A stretch of 64,000 bases of DNA from Molanna angustata. Lineage: Eukaryota; Arthropoda; Insecta; Trichoptera; Molannidae. The stretch is taken from NCBI GenBank assembly GCA_963576475.1, contig OY754979.1:26029034-26093033 (forward strand), read 5' to 3'. Both the position numbers and the translations under genes were made by a program. The notes under the pieces are model-generated. The model was not told the DNA's origin and ran no database searches. It saw nothing but the letters and a program-made list of their open reading frames with translations. Shown here piece after piece: positions 24,084 through 35,815 of the stretch (positions are counted from its first letter, which is position 1; each line of letters starts with the position of its first letter).

Positions 24084-24321
24084 TGTAGCTCTGCTACGTG
24101 GCAACCTTTTCAGACTGGACGGACGTGACGTAGCTGCTAATTTGTTGCGCTAGCTCGCAGCCATATCATCACGCCACCCTCGTTTACGTCCGGTCATCGT
24201 TCAAGAAGAAATTCTCCGTCCTCGATACTTATACAACATATTCCGAACAGTTAACAATAATTTTCTTATGTATTCTTAAATCTGTATAATCTAATAAACC
24301 AGCAATACTGTAAGTCCTACA
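24084..24321 (+). mobile_element. candidate solo LTR
   Basis: 238 bases starting TGTAGCTCTGCTACG and ending GTCCTACA, giving TGTAG...CTACA ends as in many LTRs. AATAAACC near 24293, shortly before the 3' end, could be a polyadenylation signal. It interrupts the 35-bp satellite. No target duplication or second LTR is seen, so this stays a candidate. Confidence 0.4.
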
Positions 24322-24905
24322 CTTTCATTTTATCAATACTATAATCTATTTCCAGCAGAATCTCAGCAGGTAACAGGACATATTTCTCCTTGGTGCCAGT
24401 GTTTAAGTCTCGAAACGTCCATAGGAAAACCAAAATTATCCTATACAAGACAATTATAAGGACTGTGGTTACATATGGGTGCGAGACGTTGACACTTACA
24501 ATGAAATCTGCTGAAGCTTTGGATATATTTGAGAGGAAAGTTTTCCGCCGCATATGTGGACCAGTGAAGGATGGGGAAGAGTGGCGTATAAGGCAAAACG
24601 ATGAACTGTCCAGAATATATGAAACACCCAGTATCTCAACATATATAAGACTATCGAGATTGAGATGGGCTGGACATGTTCAGAGAATGCCAAATATGCG
24701 AATTCCTAAGCGAATTATGACTGATCATCCAGGAGGAAGAAGGAAGATAGGAAGACCCAGGTTGCGATGGCAGGACGAGGTGAGGAGGGATGCGGTACAG
24801 CTCTTAAGCATTACAAACTGGAGGACGGCAGCTGAGGACAGACGGGGTTGGAGGCAGAAGTTGAAGGAGGCCAAGGCTTAGCGTAGCACCATCGAAGAAG
24901 AAGAA
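24322..24905 (+). pseudogene. non-LTR retrotransposon ORF2 3' fragment
   Basis: An open frame (24390-24881) reads TVVTYGCETLTLT, then ERKVFRRICGPV, RLRWAGHVQRMPN and GRRKIGRPRLRW. These are hallmarks of the C-terminal region that follows the reverse transcriptase in many insect LINEs. The polymerase core with its FADD box is absent, so this is a 5'-truncated copy; it ends with a GAAGAAGAAG-rich tail near 24890. It lies inside the 35-bp satellite. Confidence 0.85.
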
Positions 24906-25171
24906 TAATCTATTTCCTATTTAGCTTGAAGTCAAATCACATTGATAATAATTACATATTGTACATCTTTAATTGAACAAACAACTGATTTTATTTAGTC
25001 ATATACTTCTGATATTATAGGTATTGTTAGTATAAATATAATTAGAACTAAACATATAAACCAGATTCATTATATTAACACACAATACCCTATAAATCCA
25101 TCGAATGTTATTTTTTAGTCTACTTAGCATGCACTCATCGAAAACCATTTTAGTCAATTTAGTATGCATCT
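24906..25171. other. AT-rich DNA with satellite monomers resuming near 25095
   Basis: No gene. From about 25095 the 35-bp satellite monomers (CATGCACTCATCG) reappear. Confidence 0.5.
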
Positions 25172-25545
25172 AACATAGCTCCTCCCAACATCCGAAGGAC
25201 AGCATCTACATTCAGAGAATGGGAAAGAACAAAGAACGACATCTCACTGCTGAACTTGATCCTGAGGGATATTCCAGCTACCAGACTTAAATCAAGAAAA
25301 CCCTTCTGAACCAGAACAGTGCCTGGGCCGAGGAATGAAGAAGTGGGCAAACCAAAAACAAGCACCTCGTCATGGATCCATACCCACAAATGGGGCTACA
25401 TAAGTGATCCTAGTTGTGAGTGTGGTCATCTGGTCCAAACCATAGACCACATTGTAACTACGTGTCCATCCTACAGATTCGATGGAGTGATGGAGGATAT
25501 GAATAACCTGACGACCGAAGCCACCATACGAATATATATATTAGT
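25172..25545 (+). pseudogene. second non-LTR retrotransposon C-terminal fragment
   Basis: Plus-strand translation gives APPNIRRTASTFREWE near 25180, a stop near 25300, then HKWGYISDPSCECGH followed by TIDHIVTTCPSY. The CxC...H...C cluster after HKWG is typical of the extreme C-terminus of a group of insect LINE ORF2 proteins. The stop and the missing upstream part make it a relic. It differs in sequence from the fragment at 24390-24881. Confidence 0.75.
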
Positions 25546-26760
25546 ATGCATCCATCGAATGCTATTTTAATCCATTTAGTATGCATCCATCTAATGCTAT
25601 TTTATTTTGCTTATCATGCACACATCGCATACCATTTTAGTCCATTTACTATGCATCCATCGAATGCTATTTTAGTCTTCTTAACATGCACATATCGAAT
25701 ACCATTTTAATCCATTTAGTATGGATCTATCGAATGCTATTTTAGTATACTAAGCATGCACACATCGAATGCCATTTTTAGTTTACTAAGCATGCAACCA
25801 TCAAATACGATTTTCAATGCATTTACAATGCACCCATCAAATACCATGACATTTTAAGGTACATCCATCGAATACCATTTTAGTCCTTTTAGTATGTATC
25901 CATCTAATGCTATTTTAGTCTAATTAGCATGCATACATCGAATACCATTTTAGTTCATTTAGTACGCATTCATCGAATGCTATTTTAGTATACTAAGCAT
26001 GCACACTTCGAATGCCATTTTTAGTTTACCAAGCATACAGCCATCGAATACGATGTTCAGTGCATTTAGAATGCACCCATCAAATACCATGACATTTTAG
26101 CGTACGTCCATCGAATACCATTTTAGTCCATTTAGTATGTATCCATCTAATGCTATTTTAGTCTAATTAGCATGCACACATCGAATGCCATTTTTAGTTT
26201 ACTAAGCATGCAGCCATCGAATACGATGTTCGGTGCATTTAGAATGCACCCATCAAATACCATGACATTTTAGCATACATCCATCGAATACCATTTTAGT
26301 CCATTAAGTATGTATCCATCTAATGCTATTTTAGTCTAATTAGCATGCATACATCGAATACCATTTGAGTCCATTTAGTATGCATCCATCTAATGCTTTT
26401 TTAGTCTAATTAGCATGCACACATCGAATACCATTTTAGTCCATTTAGTACGCATCCATCGAATGCTATTTTAGTATACTAAGCATGCACACTTCGAATG
26501 CCATTTTTAGTTTACCAAGCATACAGCCATCGAATACGATGTTCAATGCATTTAGAATGCACCCATCAAATACCATGACATTTTAGCGTACGTCCATCGA
26601 ATACCATTTTAGTCTATTTATCGTACATCCATCGAATACCATTTTAGTCTATTTATCGTACATCTATCGAATACCATTTTAGTCTATTTATCGTACATCT
26701 ATAGAATACCATTTTAGTCTATTTATCGTGCATCCATCGAATAGTAATTTAGACCCGTTC
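25546..26760. repeat. 35-bp satellite, right block
   Basis: About 34 monomers of ~35 bases alternating two types, ATCCATCGAATACCATTTTA and ATCCATCTAATGCTATTTTA, separated by GTCCATTTAGTATGC-like linkers. Larger segments (for example from GTTTACYAAGCATRCAGCCA) recur near 26025, 26190 and 26510. The last copies (26620-26740) carry a TATTTATCGTACATC variant. Confidence 0.9.
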
Positions 26761-27384
26761 TGCACGCATACATCCAATACAATAAAACGAACTGTCCCAT
26801 GTATATATTATTTATTTTATGATACATTTTTTTTATTAAATATCATGTTTTATCAAGATTATTTTCAAGAAACAAATACACCTAGCCTAGCGCGTCCCTG
26901 TTTGTAATACAACACAATATACCGCAGATAAGGATCGTTGAAATACACGATAATAGTATTGAATCGTACATACATAATTTGAAACTGTATGAATTTTGAC
27001 ATTTTTATCTACCTGCGCTTATAAATGTGGGGGGGTTGTATGGTTGCCAGATGATATCCTAGAGGAGGAAATATCCTCATTTTTTATATATTGTCCTCCC
27101 TTACCTACCGTATATCGTCCTTTTGTTTCCTATCTATATTAATACAAAATTTCGACTGGACTAGAAACCAAAACTAAAAATGGGTATTCCGGTGAAATAA
27201 TATGATGATTTAATAAATAAAGTGAATTTAAAAATAAATCTTGTTTTATTATTTATACTTTAAGTGACTAAGTATGTAATGGATCTTACTATTTTATTCA
27301 GAGCCTTTATGACAAACCTTGATTTTAAGTTTAATAGGGACTCCTAAATATCAAGTAATTCAAATTTTGTTTAAAAAAATCAAA
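26761..27384. other. no feature recognised
   Basis: AT-rich, with a short G run (GGGGGGTTG near 27033). No coding or RNA signal. Confidence 0.35.
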
Positions 27385-27782
27385 ATTTTCATGAAATGAG
27401 TCTGTTAAATTATGTTTGATATGAATAATTGATAATTCTTTAATGCTATTTTATAAAAATGATGTGCTTTTTTAACAATTTGAAAAAAATAAAAATAAAT
27501 TTTTTTAAGTTTCCAGAGCTTGGGGCCATTTGAAATAACTGACAGTTAAAAAAATTGAAAAGCACTGATCAGATATCCATCAAAATCTAATGGGGTCTAA
27601 GCGAGTATTGGGTAAAGAAATAAGCAAAATGAAAAGAATCGAATTAGTACTTTAATCTAAAATCGATAAATTAGAATAAACACGCAGTACATAGCACACA
27701 CACAGATACATTGTGATGAAACTTTCAGAATACAATCTCAGCATGAGATTAGTAATTTGCATTAAAAAAAATGCCTTACTCT
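27385..27782 (+). repeat. dispersed repeat A, copy 3
   Basis: The ordered repeat A landmarks are present. The copy is split: its 3' piece (TATCCTTAAAATTGCGAATTC) continues at 28095 after a LINE fragment inserted at 27783-28077. Confidence 0.75.
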
Positions 27783-28077
27783 GCCATACCATCACCCCCT
27801 TTCCCTATTTAGGGTAGGCAGAGAGAACCGAACGCCAGACTCATCTCTCTTGACATACATTTCTCGCTTTGTTCACTTCCATGCATCTTCTCATACACGC
27901 TCTTTTGTTATTCTTACTTCTAACGTTTCATTATTTCAAAATTCCTTTATGTGATCGTGCCAAAATTTCCTTGATCGACCTCATCTTTTCGTTCCTCTTT
28001 AATCAGCCTAATATACTTTTTTGTCAGACGGTCATCACTCATTCTTTCTATGTGGCCAAACCACTTAAGGGCATTTA
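27783..28077 (-). pseudogene. LINE C-terminal fragment, minus strand
   Basis: On the minus strand the frame ending near 27950 reads NALKWFGHIERMSDDRLTKK, the same WFGHIERM-type block that follows the reverse transcriptase in several insect LINEs. It is 5'-truncated and lies inside repeat A copy 3. The outer part (27790-27860) matches a patch at 5575-5650, the likely 3' untranslated end of this LINE family. Confidence 0.75.
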
Positions 28078-28725
28078 GTTTCTTAATAAAAAAAAATATC
28101 CTTAAAATTGCGAATTCAAAACATCCCACTATGACCCCTAAAGAGTAAAAAAGAAATAAAGACATTTTAGGACGACGAAAATACTGCAGATTCTCTTATC
28201 GATATTTCTGTCGATATGTATGGTCGAATGGGTGGATGAGTGGTGGTATATATATTTTTTCCATTTTCCTCCTTTTCGAAGGAATATCCTCATTTTTAGT
28301 GCTATTTGTCCTCCTTTTTCAAACAGCCATCTGGCAACCCTGGGTTGGGAGAACCCTAAACGATACAACTCCTCTCTTATCATCATTTATAACGTTATTT
28401 TTCGTGACATCTTTACGACTTTACCATCGCTACCTTATACCTATATGAAAATGTATTCATTATCAACTAAATAAACCCCAGAGGAGATCACCATACCATC
28501 GGCGAATAACCAACACACGACAAATGGATATTAAGAAATAACAAAATCGTATTTAGGTACTCGCGATTTAAGTCGCGGTTAAAGTTAAATGATAAAAACA
28601 TACAGACACACTATCCATATGCAACGTCCCTAATAACAGTAATAACTTCATTCAGTCATTCGTATCATCATGGCATTTTCCAGGATGTTGGGTAACCAGC
28701 GATACGCGTGCGGGTGTGCTGTTAT
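28078..28725. other. repeat remnants, no gene
   Basis: Holds the tail of repeat A copy 3, then AT-rich DNA with overlapping short ORFs on both strands and no domain. A repeat B fragment (ACCAGCGATACGCGTGCGGG) lies just before the Helitron at 28726. Confidence 0.4.
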
Positions 28726-29147
28726 CTTTATATATGTAATTCTTTTGTACGTGTGCATGTAACTGAACTCTTCCTAAACGGCTGAACCAATTTAGATGAA
28801 ATTTTTTTGTTTGTGTTTGTGTGAGTCCCTGAATGGTTTAGATTCACAAAATGGAATTTTCAACATTAATATAATAAAAGGAAAATAAAAAACATGATTT
28901 TTTATAACTACAAATTATAATAGGTGGCGCTAATGTCGAATTAGCCAATGTTTCCATCTGACAACACTAAGAAATCTGTCCAGACCGTTATATGCAGTAT
29001 TGTAATTATATATGAAATGACAATCAATTTAACCTTAAAGTGTTTTATCAGCGAATAATAACATCCATAATATTCAAATGTATGTTATATATATTTTTTT
29101 GTTTCACAAATAGTTCGGGCAGGACAACGTCTGTTGGATCTGCTAGT
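28726..29147 (+). mobile_element. short non-autonomous Helitron, single copy
   Basis: Starts TCTTTATATATG after an A. Its 5' part reads AACGGCTGAACCAATTTAGA followed by TGAAAT, a pattern I recognise from insect Helitron 5' regions. It ends TTCGGGCAGGACAACG, then a short TTGGATCTGCTAGT tail. The CTAGT terminus is at 29143-29147. 422 bases, no ORF. Confidence 0.7.
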
Positions 29148-29218
29148 ACCTTATAAATAGTGTCCATCAGAATTATTCTCCCCTAGTCGACGTTAGTAAA
29201 AAAAAATATAATAGTTAA

Positions 29219-29418
29219 AGAGAATTTATCTCACTTAACAGATCGACAAAGTTTAAAGCCAAGATCTGCAAGATTTTGTATGGCCAGGTCTACAGTTTTC
29301 ATGGTTTTTCATATTTTAAGTCTAGAAACACCAACTAAGAGGCTTCGCAACATATTATGCTATGTTATATAGATGGAGGAACTCAGAATTCGGAGTAGAG
29401 CATTTAGTGTGTCTGTAT
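29219..29418 (+). mobile_element. Helentron-like fragment (5' half)
   Basis: Matches 8222-8404 (TTAACAGATCGACAAAG, CACCAACTAAGAGGCTTCGC, ATTCGGAGTAGAGCATT). It stops where the GT microsatellite would begin. Confidence 0.65.
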
Positions 29419-29424
29419 AAAAAA

Positions 29425-29705
29425 AATAGAGAAGTACTATTCAGATATCCTTCAAAATCTAATGGGGACTAAGCGAGTATTAGATATACAAATTAGCAAA
29501 AATTGAAAATAATAGAATGAGTACTTTAGTCTATAAGCTACATATAAAGTAAAATAAACACGCCGTAAATAGCGCATAGCACATAGTACACAGAACACAC
29601 ACACACATATATACATTGTGATGAAACTTTCAAAATACAATCTCAACATGATAGTAGTTGATAATCTGCAATAAAAATAGACTTAAAAATTTATAACTCC
29701 CCACT
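29425..29705 (+). repeat. dispersed repeat A, copy 4
   Basis: Contains CAGATATCCTTCAAAATCTA, GCGAGTATTAGATATAC, AAATAAACACGCCGTA and GATGAAACTTTC. It abuts the Helentron fragment at its left side. Confidence 0.75.
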
Positions 29706-30683
29706 AGGCTATTGTTTTTTTTTCTTTTTATTATAAATGTGTACCGGGTAATCACTCCATATCGGGTGCAGGACCAATTAATAAAGAAGAAGAAGTCACT
29801 ATATCTCCTTGCGTTAGGGAGGAGTAACATAGCTATATCAACATAAAGGTTGTATTTTCGATTACCCGGCTCTTACGTAACACCCGAAAACGACGATAAA
29901 AGAGTGGAAACACTATTCTAAGCCGGGGTCACAACAAATAATCCATTGGTTTTGAATTTTCCGCAATATGAAGACTGAAAGTCTCGCTCATCGCCAATTC
30001 TCACATGTTAAGTAAATATTTGCATTACAATAAATAACTGAAATAATTATAATTGGTAGGTTGTAAAATTAGTGAGTTCCAACTTAGCTGCAAACTAAAC
30101 AAGAACATTGCAATAAAAACTAGACATTATTTAGACTATTGTATTAAGTGAATAGACATTAAAGTATTTGATTATGATAAAATTGTGTATAAAAACAAGA
30201 TAAACATTGTAAAAATGTTATTTATTCATACTGTAAACACTTCCGTTCATCTTGAAGGTTACCAGTTGCCAATCTTGGACTGTGGTAAAGACGAAAGCGA
30301 CAAAATCGACAATAGAGACAAAATGGTAAACTTAATATCATTTTTTATTTATTTGATAAAGAAAAAAGATGATACATAATGCAATAGTTACAGTTACTTT
30401 ATATTTATTAACATTACCCCCAATAAGTGTTTACACTCTAGTTTTGGAGGGGATTCTACAACTCAAGTACCATATAATCACATAAAAATCCATATCTATC
30501 AATATTTATATTTAACTTATAACATAGCAAAAGTACTCAAACCCTAAGAAATAATATAGCAGTCTTATATAGTTTGAGAAAAAAGAGAAACAAAAAAATA
30601 AAAAAGAGACGCACCCAATGGAAGTGTACAATTTATTTATCGATGTACACTTCATTGTACCCAAATGGCTATTTCTTCCATCA
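29706..30683. other. AT-rich DNA with one possible small exon
   Basis: 29838-29925 resembles 52755-52830 (TTGTATTTTCGATTACCCG). An ORF at 30218-30328, ending at a GTAAAC splice-donor-like site, is the only coding-like patch (see findings). No gene is called. Confidence 0.35.
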
Positions 30684-30872
30684 GGGGGGCAAGCCTGGTC
30701 AAACGGTAAAATAAAAACCCTCATGATTACCCATATCATGGATATAATTTTCATATGGATTTCTATAATATGTTAGGATATTATAGAATTCCATATGATA
30801 ATTATATACATGGTATGGACTATGGGTTATCACGAGGGTTTTTATTGCACCGTTTGACCGGACTCACTCCCC
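30684..30872. mobile_element. palindromic MITE (GGGGGGCAAG family), copy 3
   Basis: Begins GGGGGGCAAGCCTGGTCAAA. Inner arms ACCCTCATGATTACCCATA and their complement surround a centre with TAATATGTTAGGATATTATAG. The right end is decayed (GACTCACTCCCC). Confidence 0.78.
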
Positions 30873-30967
30873 AGTTCTGAATTCAAATATATAATATGGG
30901 GAATATGTCGAAAAAATGAAAAAAATACAAATTGACTAGACAACTTTTGGAGACGTATACGAAATAC

Positions 30968-31215
30968 AGTTGAGATGGTAGTGGCACGTTGAACGCAGAC
31001 CGCCAGATCACACGGTAAACCAAGCAATCTCCGTGGATCTTCCTCGACTTACATCCAGAGGAAGACCAAAGAATTCCTGGATCGTGCAAAGACGAAACCA
31101 ACTGCTGAGGGATGGCCTATATGACATAGTACAGGACAGAAGGACCTATAATTTAAGGACTAGAAGAGCTAACCCCAACAGTCAGCACAAAGAGTTGGGA
31201 TATACCAAGGGCTAA
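30968..31215 (+). pseudogene. LINE C-terminal fragment with stop
   Basis: The plus frame reads LRW, a TAG stop, then WHVERRPPDH, and later SRGRPKNSWIV. A GHVER..P block followed by GRPK.SW is the usual C-terminal signature of an insect LINE ORF2. The in-frame stop in the LRWYGH-type motif and the lack of a polymerase domain make it a relic. Confidence 0.78.
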
Positions 31216-31319
31216 TAAAAAGAAGGTAAGAGGTTGATCGTCTCACAAATCGTAACTGAAAGATCATAATATTAGTTTACGTATTATTTTGCAGGACATA
31301 CAAGCCGAAATAAAACCAA

Positions 31320-31517
31320 TTTATATTAACAGGTTATATGTCAAATATCAATTTAACACGTACTTAATAACAAGTAGCCACATTCTGGAGACTTACGATA
31401 TTAATCGCCTCACAGATCCAGACTGAAAACACAGTTAAAAACTGTCTTTACCGGAAATCGAACCGGTAACTTTTGGATCCGCAGTCAGATATCCAACCAA
31501 CTGAGCCACGAAGGCCA
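31320..31517 (-). repeat. tRNA-derived SINE, second family
   Basis: The minus-strand head (31440-31517) reads GCCTTCGTGGCTCAGTTGG (A box) and GGTTCGATTTCCGGTAAAG (B box), a tRNA-like fold with a T arm CCGGTTCGATTTCCGG. The body towards 31320 recurs, opposite strand, at 46630-46733. Pairing is damaged outside the T arm, so it is not called as a working tRNA. Confidence 0.75.
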
Positions 31518-31813
31518 AATTTATTGATTCGTCATAAAAATACCCTTTTCTGTAGATAAAATCACGGTCTGCCTCTTCGATCTGCTGATCGTACCACACT
31601 AGCTATTCCTATTCACTCTACTTTTCTCATTTCCTCTTTTGAAGTGCAATCAGCAAGACTACTATGGTACCTTAAGTGATGATATTACGACGTCTCAATC
31701 GATTCAACTTTTTAAATTAGTCTATAACTGTTAATTGACACTCTTTCCCCATCCTCTATCACATCCCACAACCTATATCTCCCTCATTTCTTTGTTGCTG
31801 TAATTATACATTA
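31518..31813. other. no feature recognised
   Basis: AT-rich with pyrimidine-rich strings. No ORF or RNA. Confidence 0.35.
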
Positions 31814-31995
31814 TCCAACTGTCGATTCGTTCATGAGAATTCAATTCTCTTAATGAATCGACATTATTAAGCCAAGATGCGTGTACGAAGGAAAACTTTG
31901 TATGGTGTAGTGGACTTTTTGCATGCTAATAACACCAACTAGAGGCCTCCATACATGGATTTACTCAGAATTCGAAGTAGAACATTTTATGTGAG

Positions 31996-32066
<71 letters not shown>

Positions 32067-33177
32067 AGGGTGTGTCAATTTTTCATGATATATAGACAGT
32101 TATAGGCCTACAAAACATTAATACTCAGAATTGTGATTTTTTGTTCAGTCAGGGGTTATCAACTTTTGAAATTTTGATTTATTTTTCCATTAATAAAAAC
32201 TTTGAAAAATATACTCAGTTAAACACATGAATAATATTAAGCCAAGATGCGTGTACTTACAAAGTAACATTTTGTATGGCGTAGTGGACTTTTTGCATGC
32301 TAATAACACCAACTAGAGGCCTCGCAGCATATATGTTACCATACATGGATTTACTCAGAATTCGGAGTAGAACATTTTATGTGAGTTTTGTGTGTGTGTC
32401 TGTGTGTCTGTCCCCCCCCTTATAACCTTTGATCCGCTCAATTTACAGAGCCCAAAATTTCAGAATATATAAACAGTTATAGGCCTACAAAACATTAATA
32501 CTCAGAATTGTGAATTTTTGTTCAGTCAGGGGTTATCAACTTTTGAAATTTTGATTAATTTTTCCATATATCTCAGAAACCGTAAAAGCTAGAATGCTGA
32601 AATTTGGTATAAACATAGACAAATACAAAATGTCAAATAAGTTTTTTTCAAAAAATTCCAGGGTTACTCAAACATTTTTTATTAAGAAAAATATTTTAAT
32701 TATGATAAATTTATGAGTTTAACTGCCTATATTTCCATTTTTTTTTTAAATATCGAAAAAAGCCGAAACACCCCAACTAGATAATTTAATTTTATATAAA
32801 AAATATAAACATTGTATTAGCACATCTCAAATTTTTTTTAACAATTTTTATAAAAATTGAATTTAGTGACGACATCACTTCATACAATTTGTATGGTATA
32901 GTCGCCTATACTCAATATGTAAGAAGACTTAATAGTTTGATACTTAAATCTCCAAACATACATACAAACCATCATGCTGTTTTCATATTCTGGGTAGGAT
33001 CAAAGGACTGACCTCCATACTATCCTATCCTGACAAACATACCTACATGTTTTATATAGAAAATAAAATATCTTCAAATATTTATTAATATGTGTTGTTT
33101 ATAGTTTGGTACGTATTCTTTGATTATGCATACTATCGCCATCGACAGTTGGATCTCATGTGTTACATGCAACTAGT
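31814..33177 (+). mobile_element. Helentron-like element with internal duplication
   Basis: Full ends: TCCAACTGTCGATTCGTTC at the left, and ATCGACAGTTGGATCTCATG plus the CAACTAGT terminus at the right. The 5' third is duplicated: GCCAAGATGCGTGTAC and CACCAACTAGAGGCCTC occur near 31880 and again near 32245. The first segment contains a long GT tract (31998-32065), the second a short one (~32390). Confidence 0.78.
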
Positions 33178-33561
33178 TTAATAATGTTACGTGTTTATCT
33201 TTCTATATGTTATTGTTATATGTAAATTTAATGTACCTACCACTACACTATTTATGGCCTCACGTAGTTTTGGTTGGTTGGAAAAAATTGTACATGAAGT
33301 AAAAAATAAATAAATAAAACTTGTAAGTAATTTGAATAGATCTGTTTTGTCGTGAGTATTTTCTTCCAGCTCTTTTGAATGTGGCCGACAAGTTAGTGGC
33401 AAATTAACAAATAACGCGTGTAACTAAAAAATGGCCATGATATTCTAAAATGTATATAAACAAAACCACAGGTTGGATGGAAAAATACATTCACTCGACA
33501 CCTAAATGTATTTGATTGTGATATACATTATATTATATTTGATATCTAGTTTAGTGAATAT
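33178..33561. other. spacer between inverted Helentron-like elements
   Basis: 384 bases of AT-rich DNA separating the 3' ends of two oppositely oriented copies. A short minus-strand ORF (33187-33402) has no recognisable domain. Confidence 0.5.
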
Positions 33562-34556
33562 ACTAGTTGCATGTAACACATGAGATCCAACTGTCGATAG
33601 CGATAGTATGTATAGTTTAAGAATAAGTACCAAACTTAAACCCATAAATACAAATTATTTAATATTTTAAGATAGTTGGTTTTCTATACAACACATGTAC
33701 CTAGGTATGTATGTCAAGATAGGATAGTATGGAGGTAGGTCCTTTGATCCTACCCAGAATATGAAAACAGCATGATGGTATGTATGTATATTTGGAGATT
33801 AGTATCAAACTATTAAGTCTTCTTAGATATTGTGTGTAGGCTACTGCCATACAAATTGTATGAAGCAGTGTCGTCACTAAATTCAATTTTTATAAAAATT
33901 GTTAAAAAAAAATTGAGATTTACTTCTATAATATTGATATTTTTTATAGAAAATAAAATTATCTAGTTGGGGTGTTTCGGCTTTTTTCGATATTTTTAAA
34001 AAAATTGGAAATATAGACAGTTAAACTCATAAATTTATCATAAAAAAAATATTTTTCTTAATAAAAAATGTTTGAGAAACCCTGGATTTTTTTTAAAAAA
34101 ACTAATTTGAGATTTTGTATTTGTCTATGTTTATATCAATTTTCAGCGTTCTAGCTTTTATGGTTTCTGAGATACATGGAAAAATAAACCAAAATTTCAA
34201 AAGTTGATAACCCCTGACTGAAACAAAAATTCACAATTCTGAGTATAAAAGTTTAGTAGGCCTATAACTGTTTATATATTCTGAAATTTTGGGCTCTGTA
34301 AATTGAGCGGATCAAAAGCTATAAGGGGGGGGACAAACACACAGACACACACACAAAACTCACATAAAATGTTCTACTCCGAATTCTGAGTAAATCCATG
34401 TATGGTAACATATATGCTGCGAGGCCTCTAGTTGGTGTTATTAGCATGCAAAAAGTCCACTACGCCATACAAAATGTTACTTCGTAAGTACACGCATCTT
34501 GGCTTAATATTATTCATGTGTTTAACTGAGTATATTTTTCAAAGTTTTTATTAATA
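33562..34556 (-). mobile_element. Helentron-like element, inverted copy
   Basis: The 3' tip ACTAGTTGCATGTAACACAT is at the left. The body is a near reverse complement of 32204-33177 and includes the short GT tract (~34350). With the previous element it forms a ~1-kb-arm inverted repeat. Confidence 0.78.
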
Positions 34557-34960
34557 CTGAAAAAAGCCGAAACACCCCAACTAGATAATTTAATTTTCTA
34601 TAAAAAATATTAATATTGTGTTAGCATATCTCAATTTTTATAAAAATTTAATTTAGTGACAACATCGCTTCTTACAATTTGTATGGTAGTTGCCTATACA
34701 CAATATCTAAGAAGACTTAATAGTTTGATACTTAATCTCCAAACATACATACATACCATCATGCTGTTTTCATAGTCATAGTCTGAGTACCTCCATACTA
34801 TCCTATCTTGACATAAGTACCTACATGTGTTGTATAGAAAACAAAATGTCTTAAAATATTCAATAATTTGGATTTATAAGTTTATATTTTGGTACTTATT
34901 CTTCAACTATACATACTATCACTATTGACAGTTGGATCTCATGTGTTACATGCAACTAGT
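34557..34960 (+). mobile_element. Helentron-like element, 3' part
   Basis: Plus-strand 3' portion from GCCGAAACACCCCAACTAGA to the terminus CATGCAACTAGT (34949-34960). It starts inside the reverse copy's 5' end, indicating one more rearrangement. Confidence 0.7.
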
Positions 34961-35625
34961 ATAAAAAACAAACTAGAAAATCCATCAGACATAAAAAACA
35001 AAGGAAGCACACAATATCTTAAAATAACTTTTCCTTTAATTATGTATTTAATAAGTACCTATATTATCAGCACAGTGGCAACACTGAACTACTTGGGGGG
35101 AAAAAATACTCGCACCCTACCCAAAACCGACAAAACAATTGACTTGTTGACCCACAAAACAATAAAGTTAAACAGAACAAATAAGTAATTGTTATATATA
35201 TTAATAGAACAAGAGAAATATACGTTTGGGCGAGTGTGTCTGGAGTTTCAAGACAACAGAAAGTTAAATGAGTGTGTCTGAAGAAGCCAAAACTTCAGAC
35301 ACACTCATTCAACTTGAATTCACTCATTGAATTTGTTTGGTATATATTAACTGACAATTTATATAATAGGCATGATGACTAATTTTGAAAAACTATCTCA
35401 CGATGTTTTTACGCATTCACTGTTTTCAAATATATATACATTTCTACATAAAATAAAGGTTTAGTAGCAAAAATCGCCATTTTAAAATCAAATTTGACAT
35501 TTACGCCAAAAAAAGCTTGTAGTATCATGGCGGCTGCCGATCCTGACGGTGACGTCATGGTATCGTAAACTGCATATCACTACTATATGTAATATAGTAG
35601 TTCTAAGACGATTTGTGTATTTATA
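34961..35625. other. no gene; contains a strong hairpin
   Basis: AT-rich. Arms 35263-35283 and 35293-35313 (ATGAGTGTGTCTGAAG and complement, one mismatch in 21) form a hairpin with a 9-base loop. A CRE-like TGACGTCATGG lies near 35552. Confidence 0.6.
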
Positions 35626-35640
35626 ATCAATTCAAAAGTG

Positions 35641-35815
35641 CATAAGTGTTGTGCGGTCCCTAAATGTACAAACACGACGAAAAAAACACCTACTGAGGTA
35701 TTTGTTTTCGTCCCACGCGAAAAAAAAGAGAAATAAGTGATTAAATTTCGCACGGCGACACAAGTGAATTTTATTAAGTACGCGTTTACAATGAAGTACA
35801 GTATTTGTTCCCCCA
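35641..35815 (+). pseudogene. THAP zinc-finger domain relic
   Basis: The plus frame from 35641 reads HKCCAVPKCTNTTKKTPTE followed by FVFVPRE and a TAA at 35734. The next frame continues FARRHK and LLSTRLQ with further stops. CC..P.C.NT..KTP...F.FPR is the start of a THAP DNA-binding domain (C2CH zinc finger). The frame change, several stops and the absence of the CxxH half show a broken gene. No start codon is visible upstream. It resembles, but is not the same as, the intact THAP gene at 48169. Confidence 0.65.

Noticed and set aside
23340..26760. CRISPR-like array of 35-bp repeats
   Set aside because: There are no unique spacers; monomers are contiguous, and the window is clearly eukaryotic.
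31440..31517. Functional tRNA gene on the minus strand
   Set aside because: Only the T arm folds well; the anticodon arm is not convincing and the body is a repeat found at 46630.
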